64,000 nt of DNA from JACMLD01 sp039919885 (GTDB taxonomy: Bacteria > Bacteroidota > Bacteroidia > Chitinophagales > Chitinophagaceae): assembly GCA_039919885.1 (NCBI GenBank), contig JBDSEV010000068.1, positions 37,344 through 101,343 of the forward strand, read 5' to 3'. The position numbers and the translations under genes were made by a program. How positions within the stretch are numbered: the first letter of the stretch is position 1; each line of letters starts with the position of its first letter. A model generated the notes under the pieces. That model did no database searches and was not told the origin of the DNA. It worked only from the letters and a program-made list of their open reading frames with translations. Of the stretch, positions 35,538 to 43,657 are shown in pieces.

Positions 35538-36128
35538 ATGGCTACTACTAATATTATCGAATTGCTGCAGGAGGCTTTAAATAGTAAACCATTGCAGAAA
35601 GTGAGTCCGAACACGCAGGAAGTAAAAAAATCCGCGGCAGATACCACGAATGCCAGTAAACTGCAGCAGGCGGTTATCTCCGCTGTACTTACCGGCATCT
35701 ATAAAATTACCCGTACCCACGAAGGCGCGGAAAAGGTGCTTGGGGGAAATTTATCTACGAACTGGGGCGACTTATTATTTGGTGATAGTAAGGATGCTTT
35801 AATTGGGCGCATTGCGGAGTACGGTGTCTCCAGTCCGGCCAATATCGGTGGTGAAATTGAAATGGCGGGTAACGAAGCTGTGCAAATCATCAGGACAACA
35901 GCGGGCGGCGCAAAAACTGCTACTGCAGACGATGTAATTGTATATGTTAAAGACCAGCGCAATAATATTCTTCAATCGCTGCCGGCGGCCCTGCAACTGG
36001 GCAGCTTGCTGGATGATGATACGCTGGACGACCATACGCATAAAATGGACGGTCCGATTTCGGGACTGATGCACAAAATAGAAAAAGCTTTTTCCGGAAC
36101 GCCCCCTGCGGATGAACCGACCTCGTAA
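35538..36128 (+). CDS. Hypothetical protein with C-terminal LDDHTHKMDGPISGLM motif
   Basis: The 196-residue protein has no signal peptide or membrane segment. The N-terminal part is Gln/Asn-rich and polar; the middle is helical (QQAVISAVLTGIYKITRTHE), and the end has DDDTLDDHTHKMDGPISGLM, which recalls the end of some small Bacteroidota proteins related to DUF937. I cannot confirm that family. Composition is rich in Ala, Thr and Asp. It is divergent from the GMC gene and followed by rimO after 205 bases. Function unknown. Confidence 0.65.
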   Translation: MATTNIIELLQEALNSKPLQKVSPNTQEVKKSAADTTNASKLQQAVISAVLTGIYKITRTHEGAEKVLGGNLSTNWGDLLFGDSKDALIGRIAEYGVSSPANIGGEIEMAGNEAVQIIRTTAGGAKTATADDVIVYVKDQRNNILQSLPAALQLGSLLDDDTLDDHTHKMDGPISGLMHKIEKAFSGTPPADEPTS

Positions 36129-36318
36129 TTGAATTGCACGGCGGTGAGCGGTGCGGGGAGGAAATAGTCTGTTATGGAGCGCCCCGAGCAGCCCGATCTA
36201 TTACGGCCGGGTGCCCGTTCATTTTCGCTAATTTAATTTGGAGCCCGTTCCTGCCTTTTGAAGGCTGGCGGCCCCCAACAGCACGCATTTCGGAGGCTGC
36301 AGGTCTGCCTATAATTGT

Positions 36319-36326
36319 TATCTTTG
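36319..36326 (+). promoter_or_regulatory. Bacteroidota -7 element TATCTTTG before rimO
   Basis: TATCTTTG matches TAnnTTTG and ends seven bases before the ATG at 36334, so the message would be leaderless or nearly so. No TTTG at the usual spacing. Confidence 0.5.
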
Positions 36327-36333
36327 CGGCCGC

Positions 36334-37647
36334 ATGAAGACAAGGACGTTAAAAAAAGATAAGGTAAATATTATTACACTTGGGTGCAGCAAGAATATGG
36401 TTGACAGCGAGGTGTTGAGCGGTCAGCTGGTAGCCAATGACATCAACGTAGTGCATGAAAATAAAAAGCTCGACCACAATATTGTTGTGGTCAATACCTG
36501 CGGTTTTATCGACAAGGCGAAAGAAGAAAGCATCAACACCATCCTCGACCAGCTGGAACTGAAAAGACGCGGAAAGCTGGATAAAGTTTATGTCACGGGC
36601 TGCCTCAGTCAGCGATACCGGGATGATTTGCAACTTGAAATACCTGACGTGGATGCGTGGTTTGGTACCATGGAACTTCCCTTGATGCTGAAACAGTTTG
36701 ACGCCGATTATAAAACCGAATTACTCGGCGAACGTCTACTCGCCACCCCGCAGCATTATGCCTACCTCAAAATTTCAGAAGGGTGCAACCGCACGTGTTC
36801 GTTCTGCGCGATCCCTTTAATGCGGGGGCAACACATCAGCAGACCAATAGATGATTTGGTAAAAGAAGCCGAAGGGCTCGTGAGAAAGGGCGTGAAAGAA
36901 GTAATGCTGATAGCGCAGGAACTTACCTACTACGGGTTGGATATTTATAAAAAAAGAATGCTGGGCGATCTGATGAACCGGCTGGCGGATATACCTGGCC
37001 TGCAATGGATCAGGCTGCATTATGCGTACCCGTCTAAGTTTCCACTTGAACTGCTGGATGTGATGCGTGACAGGGACAACATTTGCAATTACCTTGACAT
37101 GCCTTTACAACATGCCAGCGACAATATGCTGAAGGCGATGCGGCGCAACATTACAAAATCAGAAATGAAAGACTTGCTGGCAGCTGTTCGGGAAAAAGTA
37201 CCCGGCATCTGCTTGCGCACCACGCTGATTGCCGGCTTCCCCGGGGAAACGCGCGATGACGTAGAAACCGTGAAACAATTCCTGGAAGAGGAACGTTTCG
37301 ACCGGGTTGGGATTTTTCAATATTCACACGAAGAAAATACTTCGGCCCATGACCTGGCAGATGATATTCCGGCCGCGGAAAAAGAAGCCCGCGCGCAGGA
37401 AATAATGGATGTGCAGCAGGAAATATCGCTGGAAAAAAACCAGGAGAAAATAGGAAAAACTTTTAAGGTGCTGATTGATAAAAAGGAAGCAGGTCGCTAC
37501 CTGGGCCGCACCGAGTTTGATTCTGTGGAAGTGGACAATGAAGTAGTGATACAGGCCACCACCAAACTTCCGGTAGGCGATTTTGTGCAAGTAAAAATCA
37601 CTAAAGCATTTGACTATGATTTGGAAGGTGAAGTGGTAGCAACGTGA
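36334..37647 (+). CDS. rimO: Ribosomal protein S12 methylthiotransferase
   Basis: The 437-residue protein has three domains. The N-terminal MTTase domain holds Cys 18 (LGCSKN), Cys 56 (NTCGF) and Cys 90 (TGCLSQ). The radical SAM domain has CNRTCSFC with Cys 151, 155 and 158 for the [4Fe-4S] cluster, and a C-terminal TRAM domain ends the protein (GKTFKVLIDKKEAGRYLGRT onward). It methylthiolates Asp 89 (E. coli numbering) of ribosomal protein S12. SKNMVDSE and GCNRTCSFCAIPLMRG separate it from MiaB, which methylthiolates tRNA. The gene appears to stand alone, with a repeat starting at its stop codon. Confidence 0.95.
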   Translation: MKTRTLKKDKVNIITLGCSKNMVDSEVLSGQLVANDINVVHENKKLDHNIVVVNTCGFIDKAKEESINTILDQLELKRRGKLDKVYVTGCLSQRYRDDLQLEIPDVDAWFGTMELPLMLKQFDADYKTELLGERLLATPQHYAYLKISEGCNRTCSFCAIPLMRGQHISRPIDDLVKEAEGLVRKGVKEVMLIAQELTYYGLDIYKKRMLGDLMNRLADIPGLQWIRLHYAYPSKFPLELLDVMRDRDNICNYLDMPLQHASDNMLKAMRRNITKSEMKDLLAAVREKVPGICLRTTLIAGFPGETRDDVETVKQFLEEERFDRVGIFQYSHEENTSAHDLADDIPAAEKEARAQEIMDVQQEISLEKNQEKIGKTFKVLIDKKEAGRYLGRTEFDSVEVDNEVVIQATTKLPVGDFVQVKITKAFDYDLEGEVVAT

Positions 37648-37648
37648 T

Positions 37649-37749
37649 AAATGCGAAAATTTGACAAATGCGAAAATGGGTAAAAGCGAGTATCGCGCTA
37701 TTTAGGGTTTAGACACCCGGTCATTTTTATATCTCACTTTTACATTTCG
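37649..37749. repeat. Imperfect inverted repeat between the convergent rimO and permease genes
   Basis: AAATGCGAAAAT occurs twice, 17 bases apart (37649-37660, 37666-37677), right after the rimO stop. CGAAAATGGGTAAAAGCGAG (from 37671) is mirrored, imperfectly, by CTCACTTTTACATTTCG (37733-37749). It may form a long hairpin at the meeting point of two convergent transcripts. Confidence 0.45.
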
Positions 37750-37765
37750 ATATTGCCGTTTTTTT

Positions 37766-40129
37766 CTATTCGCTTCTCAACGATTTTACCGGATTGGCAA
37801 CAGCTGCTTTGATGGCCTGGTAACTAACGGTTAACAATGCAATCAGCAACGCACCCAGGCCAGTGGCTGTAAATATCCACCACGACAAGGCGGTTCGGTA
37901 AACATAATCCTGCAACCACTGGCTCATCACATAATAAGCAATAGGCGCGGCTATCAGCATTGAAACTATCACAAGACCCACAAATTCTTTCGACAATAAC
38001 TGCCATATACTGAATACGGATGCGCCTAAAATTTTTCGTACGCCAATTTCCCTGGTGCGTTGTTCCGCAATGAATGACGCAAGTCCGAACAGGCCCAGGC
38101 AGGAAATAAAAATGGCAAATACCGCAAAAAGTGTGACCAGGCTCCCGATCGTTTCTTCCCGCGCAAATTTTAAATTGTACCGGTCATCGGCAAACTGGTA
38201 TTCAAAAGGCGCGTCTGGCCGGTATTTTTTAAACACCGGTGTTATCCTTGCAATGGCATCATGGACGTTCACTGCCGGATTAATGCGCATCGAAATAATG
38301 TGAATGCGCGAATTGGGTGCCAGCATAAAGAATACAGGCATTGCAGGCGTATACGGCGACTGCATCACCATATCCTTCACAACACCTACAATGGGATTTT
38401 GCCTTCCATGCCATCGTATGTTTTTTCCCACCGGGTTCTTTAAACCGGTAAAAGCAACTGCTGCTTCATTCAGTATCAGCGCACCGCTGTCTGCTAAGAA
38501 ATCATTGGAAAAATCGCGGCCTTCCAGGATATGCCAGCCAATTGTTTTTCCGTAAGATTCGTTTACAAACAAGGTTCCGATAATGGGTACCGAATTCGGA
38601 TCGCGCCCGTCCCAGTCGTAACCCAGCATACTGTTTTGCACATCCGTGGAGGGACTGGAAGAAACCGCCACACTGGTCACCGCAGCGGTGGCCAGCAAAT
38701 CATTTCGCAGGGCATCAAATTGTTGCTGCAGTTGCTTGTTATTCATGCTAACGGTTACCAACCCCTCCCGGCTATAACCAACGGGACGGGCGCGGGCAAA
38801 CTGCACCTGCCTATAAATGATGACAGTTGCTATGATTAGCGCAATAGACACCGTAAACTGGGTGATCACAAGTAGTTGACGCGCCCTTACCCCTGCCCTG
38901 CCGGCCCTGAACGTGCCCTTCAATACTTTTACCGGCTGAAACCGGGAAAGATAAAATGCCGGGTAACTGCCTGCGGGGAGGCCGGTACCAATTACAAAGC
39001 CAAGCAGCATTAACCAGAAAATCGGTTGTGCATAAGGGATAGTAACCTCCTTTTCGGCCAACGTATTAAAATATGGGAGTGATAATTGTGCCACCACCAG
39101 TGCCAAGCCCAGGGCCATGAAAGTTAACAACAATGATTCGCCCAGGAACTGTTTAATCAAATCTTGCTTTGCGGCGCCAAGCACTTTACGCACCCCTACT
39201 TCCCTGGCCCTTTTTTCGCTGCGGGCCGTGCTTAAATTCATATAGTTGATGCATGCCAGCAGCAACACAAAGGAGCAGATGATACCAAACATCCATACGA
39301 AATGCATTCTTCCGGCTACCATCTTTCCATTTTCGAACTTGTCGTACAGCATCCATTTGTCCATCGGGTGTAGCATGATTTCTTCCCAGGCACCTTTCAC
39401 GTGTGGTTTCGTAATATCCCTGATGCGTGCATTCACTTGTTCAATACGCGTATCCTTGCCAAGCTGCACGAATACTTGAAAATGATGATCGAGCCAGTCG
39501 TTGGTAAGCTGCGCACCCGCATTGCTTTCATTATCCCATGCAAGTAAAAATTGTGTACCACTAAAATCCGATTGCCCGGGAATGTCTTCATACACGCCCG
39601 CCACTTGCGCGCTGATTGCGTCACCCAGCACAATGGCCTGGCCAATGGGTTCGCTGTTACCGAACAGCGTTTTTGCGGTAGATTCGCTGAGCAAAATGGA
39701 GGATGGATCACGCAAAGCATGCTGGCTGCCCTGCAGCATCTTTAGGGTAAACATCACAGGGAAATCCGGCTGCGCCCATAAGCCCGTTTCACTCAGTTTT
39801 TTATCACCAACTTTCATCAACTGGGAAGTCTGGGCGACCAGCGAAACTTTCTCAAAGTCTCCGTTCGATGCTTGCCGGAGCGCCTGTGCCAGCGGTACAG
39901 ATGCATAATTTTCGGCGGTAGTAACACCATTAATGGTCTCAACGGACATGGCCAGGGCAATCTGTTTATAGTTTTTGTGGTAGTGATTAAAAGAAATCTC
40001 ATCCCAAATCCACAGGCAGATAAGGACAGCAACCGCCATTCCAGCCGCAAGTCCCGCCAGGTTGATGAAGGTGGCAAATTTATTGGTGAGAAGATTTCTC
40101 CTGGCAAGTTTTAAGTAGTTGGTAACCAT
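37766..40129 (-). CDS. MacB/FtsX-type ABC transporter permease
   Basis: The complete 787-residue protein starts with a first membrane helix (MVTNYLKLARRNLLTNKFAT, then FINLAGLAAGMAVAVLICLW), a MacB-type periplasmic domain (about 45-270), and the FtsX box KRAREVGVRKVLGAAKQDL near 312-330. The second half repeats this arrangement and ends with EQRTREIGVRKILGASVFS and three helices. It is the same class as the partial protein at 1-2256, but here no ATPase, adaptor or TolC gene is adjacent, so it must borrow an ATPase encoded elsewhere. Bacteroidota often carry many such stand-alone permeases. Substrate unknown. Confidence 0.92.
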   Translation of the reverse strand: MVTNYLKLARRNLLTNKFATFINLAGLAAGMAVAVLICLWIWDEISFNHYHKNYKQIALAMSVETINGVTTAENYASVPLAQALRQASNGDFEKVSLVAQTSQLMKVGDKKLSETGLWAQPDFPVMFTLKMLQGSQHALRDPSSILLSESTAKTLFGNSEPIGQAIVLGDAISAQVAGVYEDIPGQSDFSGTQFLLAWDNESNAGAQLTNDWLDHHFQVFVQLGKDTRIEQVNARIRDITKPHVKGAWEEIMLHPMDKWMLYDKFENGKMVAGRMHFVWMFGIICSFVLLLACINYMNLSTARSEKRAREVGVRKVLGAAKQDLIKQFLGESLLLTFMALGLALVVAQLSLPYFNTLAEKEVTIPYAQPIFWLMLLGFVIGTGLPAGSYPAFYLSRFQPVKVLKGTFRAGRAGVRARQLLVITQFTVSIALIIATVIIYRQVQFARARPVGYSREGLVTVSMNNKQLQQQFDALRNDLLATAAVTSVAVSSSPSTDVQNSMLGYDWDGRDPNSVPIIGTLFVNESYGKTIGWHILEGRDFSNDFLADSGALILNEAAVAFTGLKNPVGKNIRWHGRQNPIVGVVKDMVMQSPYTPAMPVFFMLAPNSRIHIISMRINPAVNVHDAIARITPVFKKYRPDAPFEYQFADDRYNLKFAREETIGSLVTLFAVFAIFISCLGLFGLASFIAEQRTREIGVRKILGASVFSIWQLLSKEFVGLVIVSMLIAAPIAYYVMSQWLQDYVYRTALSWWIFTATGLGALLIALLTVSYQAIKAAVANPVKSLRSE

Positions 40130-40201
40130 GACAAAGATTTACAAGTAATTTTTAAACACAACCAAAAATACAACTAAGTTCTTAGTTAAAGAATTTAAAA
40201 T

Positions 40202-40233
40202 AAAAAAAGGGCCATCCATGGAAATGGACGGCC
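40202..40233 (-). terminator. Rho-independent terminator, minus strand, without an obvious gene
   Basis: Read on the minus strand, GGCCGTCCAT pairs with ATGGATGGCC (ten pairs, one G-U) around TTCC and is followed by C and seven T. It lies about 73 bases upstream of the permease start. Confidence 0.75.
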
Positions 40234-40351
40234 TCAACGATTGCTTGCCTATATGAAAAAGTTAGAAAATTTATCCCGGCTCCTGCAATGAACAAAGCCA
40301 GTTGCAGTTTTTTTAAGATTCAAATAAATTATATATAACTTATTCTCACTT
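40202..40351 (-). ncRNA. Candidate small RNA upstream of the permease gene
   Basis: On the minus strand TATTTTTG (40365-40358) is followed, about 150 bases later, by a good terminator. In between, CTGCAA (rc of 40302-40307) and TTGCAG (rc of 40283-40288) can form a stem. No protein is encoded. The porin gene already has its own terminator at 40563, so the second terminator needs its own transcript. A 5' leader with an attenuator for the permease gene is the main alternative. Confidence 0.35.
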
Positions 40352-40562
40352 GCACAGCAAAAATAGCAAATTTGGAGATAAATATTTGCATTTTGGATAA
40401 ACAAATTATAAAAAACATCAAATATTTTTAATACTAATATATAGTGCAAACTATGCATTAGTTGATTATGAATATTGATCTGATAGAAGCAGTTTGCAGG
40501 AAACAGGCGGCGCTGCGCAGGACGGTAATTTAGGTGAAGAAACTTCCAGACGCTTTCTTATG

Positions 40563-40595
40563 CAAAAAAAATGGCGGCAGTGTTAACTGCCGCCA
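40563..40595 (-). terminator. Rho-independent terminator of the amt-porin unit
   Basis: TGGCGGCAGT pairs perfectly with ACTGCCGCCA around a four-base loop (40572-40595), and eight T follow on the minus strand (40564-40571). It ends the transcript of the porin gene 114 bases after its stop. Confidence 0.92.
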
Positions 40596-40708
40596 AGTTC
40601 ATTGCTAAATATTTGTGATAAATCGTTTTCCTAAACTTTTTCCGCAGACGAATCGGAGAAGGCCGTTCGGCTTGTTGAGCGTTCAGGAATTTTAGTCCGA
40701 TTACAGGC

Positions 40709-41770
40709 TTAGAAACTATACACAACAGCCACCAGCGCAGAGAATGTTTTTTTAGTGCCGGCACCATCATGCTTGGTAAAATATTCGTCGCTTGAGCCAT
40801 CCAGCCTAAACTCTGGCATAATCATTAAACCCGGTGTTGGTTTGATGTTCAGCGTGGCAGTTACTTCGTACATATTTGTTCCGAAATAGCCCGTCGCATT
40901 TTTCTTGTCCCAGAACTTTTCTCCGCGAACGGTGAAACCGAATTTCTCCGTTGGATCCACATTCAGGTAGATAGCTGCGCCACCCCATTTTTCGCTCTTA
41001 ACGCCATCAGGCTTTACAAACTTTACAGTACCATTGGCACCAATGCCAAACTTGTCTGTTATTTTGCTCAGGATGGTCAGGTCAAGCTGGTGTTGCGATA
41101 ATTTACTGGTATCTTTTCCGCCTACATAATTCAGGTAAGCAGTGAATTTGCCATTCGCAGAACCCGCATGAACCTGGGCCAGCACAAATTTCTTTTCAAA
41201 TGAAGCAGAGAGGTAATCGGTAGGATTGGCAATACCAATCATAAAACCTGCTGTGCTCGACAACGCTACATCCATCTTTAAGCCAGTGTGTGAAAAAGGG
41301 CCGTAAGAGAACATGTAACTCATGCTGTAATTACGGTTCAGCTGGGGATCCAGCAGCTCGTACCCTACGTGAGTAGCAAATTTACCTGCTGTAAAGGTCA
41401 CTTTGCTGGACGGGGCGAAAGTTACATAAGCTTGTTTAACTGCCTGTGTAATGCCATCTTCATTATAAGAGAATTCCCTGGCGCGGGTTCCAAAACCGAG
41501 ATCAACCACGGCGCCGATTTTTCCAAAAGAATGGGCCAGTTTTACCGATGCCATACCTAGTTCAAACGAATTGTGCGAATTGGTGAAACTGGTGGGGTTA
41601 TTCAACGCCTCGAACTTACGGGCATTGTTGAAATTAAACCTGTAGTAAACGTCTACCGATCCGGTAATAGTAGTGGTCTTTACAGGGTCTGCGGGCTTGG
41701 TGGTATCCTGCGCGCTGGCTTGCATTAGGCATACGAGTGCGATTGCCGAAAAGGAGATTTTTCTTAACAT
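40709..41770 (-). CDS. Outer membrane porin, BBP2 (OmpL-like) family
   Basis: The 353-residue protein has a signal peptide (MLRKISFSAIALVCLMQASA) and then an amphipathic strand pattern to its last residue Phe (FSALVAVVYSF). Family marks of the BBP2/OmpL-like porins are ITGSVDVYYRFNFNNARK, SFELGMASVKLAHSFGKIGA and FATHVGYELLDPQLNRNYSM. It should form an outer membrane channel for small solutes. It follows the ammonium transporter gene on the same strand after 151 bases, so it may admit ammonium or another nitrogen source, as its neighbours suggest. That substrate is inferred. Confidence 0.86.
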   Translation of the reverse strand: MLRKISFSAIALVCLMQASAQDTTKPADPVKTTTITGSVDVYYRFNFNNARKFEALNNPTSFTNSHNSFELGMASVKLAHSFGKIGAVVDLGFGTRAREFSYNEDGITQAVKQAYVTFAPSSKVTFTAGKFATHVGYELLDPQLNRNYSMSYMFSYGPFSHTGLKMDVALSSTAGFMIGIANPTDYLSASFEKKFVLAQVHAGSANGKFTAYLNYVGGKDTSKLSQHQLDLTILSKITDKFGIGANGTVKFVKPDGVKSEKWGGAAIYLNVDPTEKFGFTVRGEKFWDKKNATGYFGTNMYEVTATLNIKPTPGLMIMPEFRLDGSSDEYFTKHDGAGTKKTFSALVAVVYSF

Positions 41771-41921
41771 TGCAGTTGATTTTAAGGTTAAATAAAAGGT
41801 ATGGTTATATGGGCTTGGTCAGAAGCGTAACATGTAACCGTACCTTTTTTTTATTAATGAATTATGTAATAAATTTTTCTACTTAATTCATACTGGCGGC
41901 AAAATCGTTTTGGAAAGATGA

Positions 41922-43298
41922 TTAGTCGCTGTTTTTAACCAGCAGTGTTCCCTGTACATAGTTCTCATCATGCTGAGAAGAATCGAGACCCATTTCTTCT
42001 TCTTCTACACTTACGCGCAATGGAAGAATGAAGTTGATGAATTTGAATATGATGAATGATACTACGAAGCTATAGGTAACAACAATGGCCATTCCAATAA
42101 ACTGCGGACCAAACAAATCTCCACCGTAAAGTAAACCCTGGTGGTTAACCGTACCATCGAACGCCACAACACTATTTACAGCATGGTTCGCAAAAACACC
42201 GGTTAACAACATACCTACCATTCCACCTACACCATGGCAGGGGAATACATCCAGCGTATCATCCAGTGACGATTTCGCTTTCCATGCACAAACCAGGTTT
42301 GATATAATGGCTGCAATAAAACCAACAAATGCACTGTTTGCCACACCAATAAAACCAGAACCGGGTGTAATTGCTACGAGGCCTACCACTGCACCAATAC
42401 AAAATCCCAGTACAGATGGTTTTTTTCCTCTCATTACATCAAAAAACATCCAGGTAAGGCCAGCCGAAGCAGCTGCTGTATTGGTTGCTGCAAAAGCAGA
42501 AACAGCCAAATCATTTGCTGCAAGCGCAGATCCTGCATTGAAACCAAACCAACCGAACCATAGTAAACCGGTACCTATCAAAACATACGGTACATTGGCT
42601 GGATGCATTTCAATTTTTTCAATATGCGCTTTTCTCCTCTTTAATACGATGGCGCCGGCAAGTGCTGCGCAACCGGCAGTAATGTGTACAACCGTTCCGC
42701 CGGCAAAATCAAGCACACCCATCTTAGCCAGAAAGCCTTCTGGATGCCAAGCCCAATGCGCAACAGGGAAATATATCAACACACAAAAAAGGATAATAAA
42801 CAAAACATAAGCAGTAAACCTGATACGTTCTGCCACCGCACCCACTACCAGCGCAGGGGTAATGATGGCAAACATAAGTTGGAACAATGCAAACAAGGGC
42901 ATCGGGATAGAAGGACCACCCGGCCATGGCTGTGAAGAAAAAACGCCTCTGAAAAAAGCAAAGGTGGTTGGGTCTCCGATAATACCGTTGATGGAAGGCC
43001 CGAAAGACATGCTAAAGCCGCAAACCAGCCAAAGGATACTTACGATACCGGCAGCAACAAAACTTTTAATCATTGTAGACAGTACATTCTTCCTGTTTAC
43101 CATTCCACCGTAAAAAAAAGCCAACCCAGGGGTCATCAGGAACACCAGCGCGGTGGCTACTATGATCCAGGCAATGTCGGAGCCACTGTAAACTTTTGAA
43201 CCATCAAAAACAGCGTCCGGCTTAACAAAAATCGCAACGACGGAAACGATGGTTAAAACGAAAAACGGAAGCACCCTTTTTAAAGTCAGTTTTAGCAT
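41922..43298 (-). CDS. amt: Ammonium transporter
   Basis: The 458-residue protein has an N-terminal helix (FFVLTIVSVVAIFVKPDAVF) followed by eleven Amt helices. Family motifs are WIIVATALVFLMTPGLAFFY near 44-63, the DFAGGTVVHITAGCAALAGA signature near 195, and FPCHGVGGMVGMLLTGVF with the second pore His. The C-terminal tail (EEEEMGLDSSQHDENYVQGT) contains the conserved EMGLD/HxE region that contacts PII proteins such as GlnK. No glnK gene is in the window. It carries ammonium across the inner membrane and is upstream of a BBP2 porin and downstream, on the same strand, of the GOGAT genes. Confidence 0.95.
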   Translation of the reverse strand: MLKLTLKRVLPFFVLTIVSVVAIFVKPDAVFDGSKVYSGSDIAWIIVATALVFLMTPGLAFFYGGMVNRKNVLSTMIKSFVAAGIVSILWLVCGFSMSFGPSINGIIGDPTTFAFFRGVFSSQPWPGGPSIPMPLFALFQLMFAIITPALVVGAVAERIRFTAYVLFIILFCVLIYFPVAHWAWHPEGFLAKMGVLDFAGGTVVHITAGCAALAGAIVLKRRKAHIEKIEMHPANVPYVLIGTGLLWFGWFGFNAGSALAANDLAVSAFAATNTAAASAGLTWMFFDVMRGKKPSVLGFCIGAVVGLVAITPGSGFIGVANSAFVGFIAAIISNLVCAWKAKSSLDDTLDVFPCHGVGGMVGMLLTGVFANHAVNSVVAFDGTVNHQGLLYGGDLFGPQFIGMAIVVTYSFVVSFIIFKFINFILPLRVSVEEEEMGLDSSQHDENYVQGTLLVKNSD

Positions 43299-43657
43299 TG
43301 CATTAGTTTTTAGTTAAAGTAATAAGAGAAATAGTAAACATTTAATAATATTTAGCTAAAATAAATTAAAACGATCGAATAAAAGTAAAATGTTGATATA
43401 TAATTATTTTTAATACAATTTTTCATTCTACCGCCGTTTAAAAAGTTTTGATCTATCTAATTGATCTTCAAGTTATCCACAAATCACATCGCGTTCAAAT
43501 AGAAATTTTCATCATTATTTATTTTTCTACAAATATTTTATATTTCCTAATTATATCGCTTTATCAATCATATATTATTAATTTATAATATGATTAGACC
43601 TAAAAAAAGCCACTTTTTCAGTGGCTTCAAAATTTGTCTTTTTGGGTGGTCAGAGGC
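43299..43657. other. AT-rich promoter region of amt, 359 bases
   Basis: Very AT-rich sequence with the gltD terminator (43602-43627) at its right end. It contains the ten-base palindrome TTTAGCTAAA at about 43352. No sigma-54 type GG/GC pair and no clear TTTG-N19-TAnnTTTG promoter were found for amt. No gene is seen. Confidence 0.5.
43602..43627 (-). terminator. Rho-independent terminator of gltD
   Basis: AAGCCACT (43607-43614) pairs with AGTGGCTT (43620-43627) around TTTTC, with seven T following on the minus strand. It lies 31 bases after the gltD stop. Confidence 0.88.

Larger units (their letters stand above)
40130..40708. other. Intergenic region, 579 bases, with two terminators and a possible small RNA
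   Basis: From right to left it holds the terminator of the porin gene (40563-40595), AT-rich sequence, a minus-strand -7 element TATTTTTG (40365-40358) and a second minus-strand terminator (40202-40233) 73 bases before the permease start. A 69-codon minus-strand frame at 40249-40458 has no protein features. See the candidate RNA below. Confidence 0.6.

Noticed and set aside
40249..40458. A 69-codon minus-strand frame in the gap before the permease gene
   Set aside because: No family features, Cys- and Tyr-rich random-looking composition, and it runs across a promoter element and a stem that fit an RNA better.
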